A DNA stretch of 7,574 nucleotides from JAGXLC01 sp964472385 (GTDB lineage: Bacteria; Bacteroidota; Bacteroidia; Bacteroidales; UBA12077). Location: the NCBI GenBank assembly GCA_964472385.1, contig CAYYLT010000171.1, positions 1-7,574 of the forward strand. The letters are read 5' to 3'. A program made the translations under genes and the position numbers. The notes beneath the pieces were generated by a model. The model was not told the origin of the DNA, searched no databases, and worked only from the letters and a program-made list of their open reading frames with translations. Below, one piece after another: positions 1 to 5,844 of the stretch. Position 1 is the stretch's first letter, and every line of letters begins with the position of its first letter.

Positions 1-151
1 CTTCGAGGTTTTCGCAACGCAGCAGATGCCCAAAAATTGGCGCACCCGGAAAAATGCTTAAAAATAAGAATTTCTGAGCATAATAAATAAAGCACTAATA
101 TTCTCTTGTTTATAAATGGTTTTTTATTTTTCATGAATAATACAGGCTAAA
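1..151. mobile_element. Right part of a MITE-like repeat (copy A), cut by the window edge
   Basis: This stretch matches 3659-3807 in the same orientation. The first 100 bases align without gaps and show 10 differences by my count, mostly transitions. The next 30 or so bases are AT-rich and looser, and the last 19 bases (133-151) match the right terminal repeat of copy B at 17 of 19 positions. The match begins at base 1, so the left part of this copy, including its left terminal repeat, would lie outside the window. It has no credible coding capacity. It lies downstream of the sensor gene that ends at 232, just as copy B lies downstream of the porin gene. Confidence 0.8.
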
Positions 152-231
152 ATTCCTTATCAACGGGCAAAACACATAAAGAAAGCGAAAGCAATGGTTA
201 AAAGATTGTCTGCATGATGGCCTTTTGAAAT
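152..231. other. Intergenic spacer downstream of the sensor gene
   Basis: These 80 bases separate the sensor gene stop from repeat copy A. I see no RNA gene and no convincing terminator. A 6-base inverted repeat (212-217 with 232-237) straddles the stop codon with a 14-base loop, which is too weak to call. A minus-strand ATG at 235 overlaps the stop codon as ATGA and opens only 34 codons that run into the repeat. It is treated as spurious. Confidence 0.5.
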
Positions 232-2688
232 TCATGCGTATTGTTTATAGTCAAAACCAATCTGGGTAGGTATTTCCGAGATCTCTGATAAAGCAGCTTT
301 CAGTTTAGCTTTTTCAATATGAGACAAATTATCGACAGGAAAAACGTTATCGGGTATTGCATTAGATAATATGTTTTCAGATTGAACACGAAATCTGAGT
401 TCCATTAAGTATCGGTAGGCTTGCAAGACAGATTCGCCGAAATCTCTGTTTATTCTTTCCAGTTCGATCAGGTTAGATATACGTATCATGGTATTGGTGG
501 CTTCAATTTTATGTTGTAATGCATAAAGACGTGCAAATCCGACAACAAGAGCCACAGCTTTTTTTAGATCGATCGTTTCCATCTTATCTGAATAACTTAC
601 TGGTTTAAAGCGCTGTACAGATTGAGCAAGGTGATAAAAGAATACACTCTTCGCGTTGGTTAAAGAGAACATTTCCCCTTTTAATTGTTCTATAATTGAT
701 GGATCTCCGTAAATATGCCGTAGATCGAAAAAGATTGAAGTATCCAGAATGCTTTCCGGGTCACTGTCCTCAATCCACTGCCTGAAATACATTTTCCAGA
801 TTGATAATGGCTGACACCATTTCGGATTGTTGGCCATTATTTCTCCTTTGCAATATTCATAACCTATATTATGAAGCCATTCGTTAATTCTGGCAGCAAG
901 ATCTGTAAAGTACCTGTTTTTTTCCTTTGTTTCCTGACCTTTGTATGCAATGGCGTTATCCTGATCGGTTTTTAGTGTTTGCTCTTCCCGTCCTTCGCTT
1001 CCAAGTGTAAAAAATGAGAATGCTGCAGGTGGTGGACCTGTTTTTTCAATTGCCAGTTCAACTACCCGTCGCATAATGGCATCCGATATTGCGGTGCATA
1101 TTTGCATAATATGCTCAGCATAAACCCCGCTTTCTAAAAACAAGGATACTATACCGGGCAGCTTATCATATAGCGATTGAAGCTCATGAATTAATTCCGC
1201 ATTTTCAACTTCGTGGATCAGGAACACGGAAGCATCTTGTTGAACTTCTAAGATATCATTTTTGGTAATGAGGCCTTCTAATTCATTGTATTGGTTCTTT
1301 ACTGCAAGGCAATTGGCATCTACCCTTAGCATTTGATGCATGGCTTCAAGCAGCGTAGATTTTTTGTCCGTATAAATAACCGGGGAATGCATTATTTCAA
1401 AGGCTTTGATTTCAGAGATATTTTTACCGGAGACCACACCTGCTAAAAATGTATTATGGTCTATCAACCCGATGATATCATGATTTTTTGTGACAAAAAG
1501 GCAATGCGTTTTTTTTCTGATCAATATTTGTGCTGCTTCATAAAGCGTAGCATCCATATCAATTGTTTGATGCTCTCTAATAAAGCGTTTTATGGATGCG
1601 TTCATCAGCAACATCATGGACTGCTTATGATCTTCAAGAATCCGGCCGGATCGCTCTCTTTTTAGCTGTCGGGTAACTTCCTTTATGATGATGATAAATC
1701 CGTGTTGATCGTATATATTAACGCTCGAAATGGTTAGAACCGCCTCGACTTTTTTTCCGGCTTTTGTTTTTAGAAGCACTTCAATATTTCTTGTGTCATC
1801 AATTTTCTCCAACAGATTGGTCATCGAATTGCTTTTCAATACAAATAATTCATCCGGGGTTTTTGCGCGCAATTCTTTGTCGGAGTAACCCGTTTGATGC
1901 AATACCCATTGATTGAAATAGATGATTCTATTGTTCAATAACATAAGGGTACTTTCTGTGGAAGCTTCCACCAGCATTTTGTATTTCTGTTTTGCCTTTT
2001 TTAGCTCGCGTTCGGCATCTATGCGCCTTCGCTCAATAATTAAACTTTGCCGGGTGATATAAATGACAATAACAGCAATCAAAAAAACAATTAGAACAGT
2101 AATCCGAACCAGTCGTCCTTCTATGGCACTGATCTCTTTCTTCACATCCTCCAGATAAATACCGGTGCCTATAATCCATCCCCAGGGTTTAAATTCTTTT
2201 ACAAATGAAAGCTTTGGTACAATACGGCTGCTGTCATCTTTCCATTGCCACTGATAATGGATGTAACCCTCTCCCTTATTTTTTACTTTTTTGACTGCTT
2301 CTACAAAAAGTTTTGTTCCCATGGGGTCTGAATAATCGGAAAGATCGGATTCATTGAGTTCCGGGCGATAAGGATGCATGATCATCATAGGTTCCATATT
2401 GGTCAACCAAAAATAATCTTTGCCTTCATCCCCATATCGTATATGTTGAATGCGTTTGATTGCAAGGTTCTTGGCTTCTTTTTCCGTAAGATCCTCATTT
2501 TTAGCTGCTCGGTAGTATTCTTCCAAAATGCTCCATGCCGAGTTGGTAAGTTCTTTGATCATTTCCTTTTTAACTTCCATCATGTTTTTTTCAAACATAG
2601 GAAGAAATATAAATGAGAAGGCGAATACAAAGAGTACAATAGTCAATATAGCCGGAACAATGATGTTCAAAAAGAATTTATTCCTCAT
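232..2688 (-). CDS. Membrane sensor: sCache, PAS, CBS pair and GlnD-like nucleotidyltransferase (DUF294)
   Basis: This 818-residue inner-membrane protein appears to join an extracytoplasmic sensor to a cytoplasmic nucleotidyltransferase. A membrane segment at about residues 5-30 and another at 192-212 flank a periplasmic sCache_2 domain (about 35-190) with the hallmark blocks DYFWLTNMEP, MIMHPYRPEL, DPMG and PWGWIIGTGIY. A charged linker leads to a PAS domain (about 232-340), two CBS domains (about 365-485), and a DUF294 nucleotidyltransferase domain with GSEGREEQ at 563-570 and the metal-binding pair D575/D577 in TDQDN. The DUF294 C-terminal domain follows (about 665-805). The catalytic motif is intact, so activity is plausible; the acceptor is unknown. 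DUF294 proteins more often carry a cyclic-nucleotide-binding domain at the N-terminus. No histidine kinase, GGDEF or methyl-accepting domain is present. The ATG follows the phosphoesterase stop by 8 bases, with AAGG as a possible ribosome site, suggesting co-transcription. Domain calls are firm; the role is inferred. Confidence 0.93.
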   Translation of the reverse strand: MRNKFFLNIIVPAILTIVLFVFAFSFIFLPMFEKNMMEVKKEMIKELTNSAWSILEEYYRAAKNEDLTEKEAKNLAIKRIQHIRYGDEGKDYFWLTNMEPMMIMHPYRPELNESDLSDYSDPMGTKLFVEAVKKVKNKGEGYIHYQWQWKDDSSRIVPKLSFVKEFKPWGWIIGTGIYLEDVKKEISAIEGRLVRITVLIVFLIAVIVIYITRQSLIIERRRIDAERELKKAKQKYKMLVEASTESTLMLLNNRIIYFNQWVLHQTGYSDKELRAKTPDELFVLKSNSMTNLLEKIDDTRNIEVLLKTKAGKKVEAVLTISSVNIYDQHGFIIIIKEVTRQLKRERSGRILEDHKQSMMLLMNASIKRFIREHQTIDMDATLYEAAQILIRKKTHCLFVTKNHDIIGLIDHNTFLAGVVSGKNISEIKAFEIMHSPVIYTDKKSTLLEAMHQMLRVDANCLAVKNQYNELEGLITKNDILEVQQDASVFLIHEVENAELIHELQSLYDKLPGIVSLFLESGVYAEHIMQICTAISDAIMRRVVELAIEKTGPPPAAFSFFTLGSEGREEQTLKTDQDNAIAYKGQETKEKNRYFTDLAARINEWLHNIGYEYCKGEIMANNPKWCQPLSIWKMYFRQWIEDSDPESILDTSIFFDLRHIYGDPSIIEQLKGEMFSLTNAKSVFFYHLAQSVQRFKPVSYSDKMETIDLKKAVALVVGFARLYALQHKIEATNTMIRISNLIELERINRDFGESVLQAYRYLMELRFRVQSENILSNAIPDNVFPVDNLSHIEKAKLKAALSEISEIPTQIGFDYKQYA

Positions 2689-2696
2689 GGGAAACC

Positions 2697-3443
2697 TTAT
2701 TTGATCCTAATAGCCTTTATGTCAAAGGATTGTGTATCAAAAACCGTTACGCCGTTTTTGGTGCGTCCCCGTGCAACCGATGGCAAACCGATGAAGGTCA
2801 TCCGATACTTCAATTTTCTTTTACCAAATCTGAAATTGCGCAATCCGTTTCTGTTCAATACTTCAAAGCCTCCTACGTGCATATGACCGGAAAAAGACAA
2901 TATACAATTATTTTTTCTCATAAAAAGAAAATGGTCTCTGTAATCTGCAATATCATCGTTCTTTTTTCTTAAAGAACCGGATATATCGGGATACAAAAAA
3001 TGAGAAAACAAAATGGCATACCCGTCCTCATGCATAATAAAATATTCTGGCAGTGATCTTAGAAATGCAATGTTCTCAGCAGTTAGATCCGGCAAAACTT
3101 CATCTTCATAGAGCCACACTTTTTTTTCCAACAAAGTTCTCCGTTCCTCATAGGGTAGGTCAAACCAGTTATCAGGATATTCAATGCCGGCTCTGAAAGC
3201 AGTTACTCTTTGCGCTGTAAACAAATCATGATTTCCAGAAAGGATCAAGGAACAGTGGGCTCTGATCAGTTCAATGCATGCATTGGCATTTTTCTCGTTG
3301 GTGTATGGATAATACCTGGGTGAAAATCCGGTAATATCGCCCAGGCAGACAATCTGGTCACATTTGTTTTCATGCAAAAGGTCCAATCCTTTTTCCAGAG
3401 AAATGATGTCTTCGTGGACATCGGATATCAGGCCTAATTTCAT
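2697..3443 (-). CDS. Calcineurin-like metallophosphoesterase
   Basis: This 248-residue protein carries all the expected blocks of the calcineurin-like metallophosphoesterase fold: SDVH at 7-10, GD at 35-36, GNHD at 70-73, a histidine in FSHF at 148 and GHMH at 186-189. These residues bind two metal ions and hydrolyse phosphomonoesters or phosphodiesters. There is no signal peptide or membrane segment, so it should be cytoplasmic. The natural substrate cannot be read from the sequence. The ATG at 3443 places the first metal motif at residues 7-10, as is usual in the family. It is the first gene after repeat copy B and stands 8 bases ahead of the sensor-nucleotidyltransferase gene, so the two are probably co-transcribed. 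I saw no clear Bacteroidota-type promoter (TAnnTTTG) in the 51 bases between its start and the repeat. A role reversing the partner's modification is possible but unproven. Confidence 0.92.
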   Translation of the reverse strand: MKLGLISDVHEDIISLEKGLDLLHENKCDQIVCLGDITGFSPRYYPYTNEKNANACIELIRAHCSLILSGNHDLFTAQRVTAFRAGIEYPDNWFDLPYEERRTLLEKKVWLYEDEVLPDLTAENIAFLRSLPEYFIMHEDGYAILFSHFLYPDISGSLRKKNDDIADYRDHFLFMRKNNCILSFSGHMHVGGFEVLNRNGLRNFRFGKRKLKYRMTFIGLPSVARGRTKNGVTVFDTQSFDIKAIRIK

Positions 3444-3494
3444 TGAATTGTTGTTATCAAGCCGGGTAACTGAACTGGCATAACGTCTGTTTCA

Positions 3495-3513
3495 TTTAAC
3501 CTGTATGATTCAT
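3495..3513 (+). repeat. Left 19-bp terminal inverted repeat of copy B
   Basis: It pairs perfectly with 3789-3807 in inverted orientation. The base outside (3494) and the base inside (3514) both fail to match their partners, so 19 bp is the full perfect length. Confidence 0.9.
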
Positions 3514-3523
3514 GCGTCATGTT

Positions 3524-3585
3524 TTGGGTAGATGCAAGGCGTCGAAAGCCTCGACGTAGGCGCTTACTTCGGGTTTGTTAAAAAC
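3524..3585 (+). repeat. Left inner inverted arm of copy B
   Basis: This arm aligns with the reverse complement of 3634-3693 through TGGG, TGC, CGAAA, CCTCGA, AGG, GTTTG and AAAAC. About ten bases near 3561-3570 have no partner. It contains a compact local hairpin at 3540-3556, CGTCGA-AAGCC-TCGACG, with a perfect 6-bp stem and 5-base loop. Confidence 0.7.
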
Positions 3586-3633
3586 TTTTCATTTTGGGAA
3601 CAACAGCTATGTTTACCCTATTGATTTAAAGAT

Positions 3634-3693
3634 TTTTTGTGTTTTTCGGCAAACCCTGCTTCGAGGTTTTCGCCACGTAGCAGATGCCCAAGA
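3634..3693 (-). repeat. Right inner inverted arm of copy B
   Basis: This is the partner of the arm at 3524-3585. Its outer half (3659-3693) is also conserved in copy A at 1-35, so the arm belongs to the repeat family and is not a chance feature of this site. Confidence 0.7.
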
Positions 3694-3788
3694 ATTGGCG
3701 CACCCGGGAAAATGTTTAAAAATTAAAATTTTTGAGCATAATAAGTAAAGCATTAATATTCTTTTGGTTATATTTTTTTCCATTTTTT

Positions 3789-3807
3789 ATGAATCATACA
3801 GGTTAAA
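3789..3807 (-). repeat. Right 19-bp terminal inverted repeat of copy B
   Basis: It is a perfect inverted match to 3495-3513. Its last five bases overlap the porin gene and hold, on the minus strand, the final Phe codon and the TAA stop. The equivalent 19 bases in copy A (133-151) differ at two positions. Confidence 0.9.
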
Positions 3808-5050
3808 AGAAATAGTATACTCCTAACAAAAACCTGACATTGGAAGCTGTTGTTGTATTCAACGGCACCCCATCTGAATCAAAGGTGCCATCACCGAAGG
3901 CAGCACTGGTATATTCCAGCTCTCCTGAAAATCGTGCTTTTCCACTATTGAAAATAATCCTGGGAGCGACACGCATGACGTTGGCTATATTATGCCTTGT
4001 TCCGGCAAAACTTGAGGTGTTTGGCGGAGATTCAAATTTCCCTGAGCCCCGGTTTGCGGTATATCCTGCAAACAGACCTGCCTGTAGGGTTTTTCCATTT
4101 GTATGGATGTCTGTCCAAACTGAATAAAGGTTTGTAGAAGTATATTCCATTTCGCCGGTGGCAGGATTTACGACACGGGTAGAAGCAAAGCTATTAATCA
4201 TCAGCAGGTCGTATAAATTTTGGCCGTATACACCTTCCAGTTTAAAGGTAAGTGCCGGCAATTTTACTTTAGCAAAAGCCATAGCTGCTGAACTGCTGAC
4301 CGATTCATCGATTTTATAATTTTGACTTTCTAAACGGGGCACAATGGTTTTGTGTTCTGCCCCAACACCAGCAAGAAAAGCTGTATTGGTTTCTTTGTTT
4401 TCGTTGGTGTAATGGAGCTGCAAATTTATGTCTGGCAAGCCGGAATTACGCAATCCGGCGCTACCTGCGGCAGTAACAAAGTCCCGGTGCGATAAGGCGG
4501 CGGCTATTATACTTAAATTGCCCAGGTAGTGGGTTACGCGCAATTGAGGATTTCTTGAAAAAGGCTGAAATGGAGCACCGGTATTAAAGGATACTGTGCC
4601 GGGAAAACATCCTGTAACAAACATGGGATGCCAGTATTGGCCAGCAAGCACTGCTGTATTATCCCATTTGAACTTTACAAATGCATGCCGTAGTCTGAAA
4701 CCATTAATATCCGCATTGGTATGTCCGAAAAAAGCACCTTCAATAACTCCGGAAGTTTTGGCGCCAAATGCATCCGGACCGGTTATCGTTCCCTTTAACC
4801 GCGTTTGAATGGCTAAAAAATTGAAATTGGGAACTGCATTAATGTCTTCACCACTGGCACCTAAATTCTCTGCCGCAGGCCATAAGAGAAAATGACCTTC
4901 CCGTGCAGCAACCGTTTGGCGGCTATCATAAAAAAAATCACTTTTGACAAACCCTCCCAGGTGAATGCCGAAATTGTTTTCATCTTCCTGGCCATGCATT
5001 AGACAGGGAAGAATAAGTAGAATAAGGAAAAATAAAGATTTTGGTTTCAT
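3803..5050 (-). CDS. Probable outer-membrane porin (DcaP-like beta-barrel)
   Basis: This 415-residue protein begins with a signal peptide: KPK, a hydrophobic stretch of about 12 residues, then a likely signal peptidase I site after CLMHG (residue 20). The mature protein opens with GIHLGGFVKSDFFYDSRQ, which resembles the first strand of DcaP-type and related porins. It continues with alternating polar and hydrophobic strands rich in Gly, Asn and aromatic residues, and ends in GVYYFF, a typical terminal beta-signal for BAM-assisted insertion. It is expected to be an outer-membrane channel for small solutes. It is 24 bases downstream of the TPR gene and third in line after the symporter, which suggests it passes the symporter's substrate. 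The stop codon lies inside the right terminal repeat of copy B. The barrel call is fairly secure; the DcaP-like label and the substrate are inferences. Confidence 0.8.
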   Translation of the reverse strand: MKPKSLFFLILLILPCLMHGQEDENNFGIHLGGFVKSDFFYDSRQTVAAREGHFLLWPAAENLGASGEDINAVPNFNFLAIQTRLKGTITGPDAFGAKTSGVIEGAFFGHTNADINGFRLRHAFVKFKWDNTAVLAGQYWHPMFVTGCFPGTVSFNTGAPFQPFSRNPQLRVTHYLGNLSIIAAALSHRDFVTAAGSAGLRNSGLPDINLQLHYTNENKETNTAFLAGVGAEHKTIVPRLESQNYKIDESVSSSAAMAFAKVKLPALTFKLEGVYGQNLYDLLMINSFASTRVVNPATGEMEYTSTNLYSVWTDIHTNGKTLQAGLFAGYTANRGSGKFESPPNTSSFAGTRHNIANVMRVAPRIIFNSGKARFSGELEYTSAAFGDGTFDSDGVPLNTTTASNVRFLLGVYYFF

Positions 5051-5074
5051 AGCTGTTGTTTTATTTTAATCGAA

Positions 5075-5842
5075 TCAATGGTTGTTTTTATCCGGAGGAA
5101 ATAATTTACGCAGAATACTTTGTTTTTCAAGAGGTTTTCCCAGGATAATATTGGCATTGTTCCTGGCAGCATGATTTTCGCTCCACAACTTCAGGGCTTT
5201 ATTATACAATTTCAAAGCTTCTTCCGGCTGATTGTCATGCCTGCGGATGATTCCCAAATTGGTATAGCTGACGGACAATCTTCTGGGCATTTCTTTCTTT
5301 GCCAGGAGCATATCATCAACCCTGTTGCGAATGATGGCATCCAACTGATCATTTTTCATGAGTTGCTTATCTGAGCCAAATGCTCTCTGAACAATGACTT
5401 TAATTTGTTCTTCACCCAGTTCTCCGTATTGATCCATCCATGCACGATAATTATCAATACTCATTTGAATGTATTTTTCTGCCAATGCAAAGTAATGGTC
5501 TTTGCGCTGGTTTTGCGAAGCAGCATTAAGCGCCCTGGTAAGAAAGACAGAGGCCCGGTTATTGTGCAATACACCTATTTCGAAGGATTGTTGATAATGA
5601 GGAATCCCACCATACACATTTTCTATGCTGTCAAGCAATGCCAGTACTTTATCAGAATCATTCTCAGAAACATAGCGGTTATACCGGCCATACATCGTTT
5701 GAGCCAGCTTAACTCTTGGATCTTCAGAGCTGTTCAGGTTACCGTAATATATTATTGCGCTAATAACAGTTCCAGCAGAGAGGATGACCATCAGCAGGAT
5801 GATCATCCTTGTTCTTTTATTTTTGAATGATGGAAGAAACAA
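5075..5842 (-). CDS. Membrane-anchored TPR-containing protein
   Basis: I do not recognise a named family for this protein of about 255 residues. One membrane segment lies at about residues 13-33, preceded by the basic stretch KNKRTR, which predicts a cytoplasmic N-terminus and a periplasmic body. The rest is helical. A TPR-like repeat at about 189-225 includes SYTNLGIIRRHDNQPEEALKLY, here read as SYTNLG, PEEAL and YNKAL; an earlier helical pair at about 90-135 may be a degenerate repeat. The start is uncertain. TTG at 5842 keeps the basic stretch and lies 2 bases after the symporter stop, while the first ATG (5806) would begin directly with the hydrophobic segment. No in-frame ATG exists upstream before a stop. 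Its place between symporter and porin suggests a scaffold or assembly role for uptake, but that is inference only. Confidence 0.8.
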   Translation of the reverse strand: MFLPSFKNKRTRMIILLMVILSAGTVISAIIYYGNLNSSEDPRVKLAQTMYGRYNRYVSENDSDKVLALLDSIENVYGGIPHYQQSFEIGVLHNNRASVFLTRALNAASQNQRKDHYFALAEKYIQMSIDNYRAWMDQYGELGEEQIKVIVQRAFGSDKQLMKNDQLDAIIRNRVDDMLLAKKEMPRRLSVSYTNLGIIRRHDNQPEEALKLYNKALKLWSENHAARNNANIILGKPLEKQSILRKLFPPDKNNH

Positions 5843-5844
5843 TT

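Larger units (their letters stand above)
3495..3807. mobile_element. MITE-like non-coding element with perfect 19-bp terminal inverted repeats (copy B)
   Basis: The left end, TTTAACCTGTATGATTCAT (3495-3513), is the exact reverse complement of the right end (3789-3807). A second, imperfect inverted pair lies inside: 3524-3585 against 3634-3693, with shared blocks TGGG, CGAAA, CCTCGA and GTTTG and about ten extra bases in the left arm. The spacing is asymmetric, about 10 bases between terminal and inner repeat on the left but about 95 on the right. I found no ORF of useful length. Both ends can be read as CCTG...CAGG flanked by TTAA, but TTAA is itself palindromic, so a target duplication cannot be told from the repeat. 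A partial second copy lies at 1-151. The element could be a MITE or a structured RNA in a read-through transcript. The repeat structure is directly visible; mobility is inferred. Confidence 0.72.

Noticed and set aside
131..235. A 34-codon minus-strand ORF overlapping the sensor stop as ATGA
   Set aside because: It is short, rich in Cys and Phe, runs into repeat copy A and resembles no family I know. A remnant of a following gene cannot be excluded, but nothing supports it.
212..237. Inverted repeat GCATGA / TCATGC around the sensor stop codon
   Set aside because: Only 6 bp of stem with a 14-base loop and no adjacent T-tract; it is likely chance.
3444..3807. CRISPR array or tRNA in the intergenic region
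   Set aside because: There are no regularly spaced direct repeats and no cloverleaf; the repeats present are inverted pairs belonging to one element.
4985..5050. Lipoprotein signal in the porin N-terminus (LPC near residues 14-16)
   Set aside because: Proline just before the cysteine does not fit a lipobox, and a signal peptidase I site lies a few residues later.
5405..5830. Plus-strand reading frame of 141 codons opposite the TPR gene
   Set aside because: It lies wholly antisense to a better-supported gene, has no recognisable domain and looks like a shadow of the opposite strand. The same applies to the shorter overlapping frames elsewhere.
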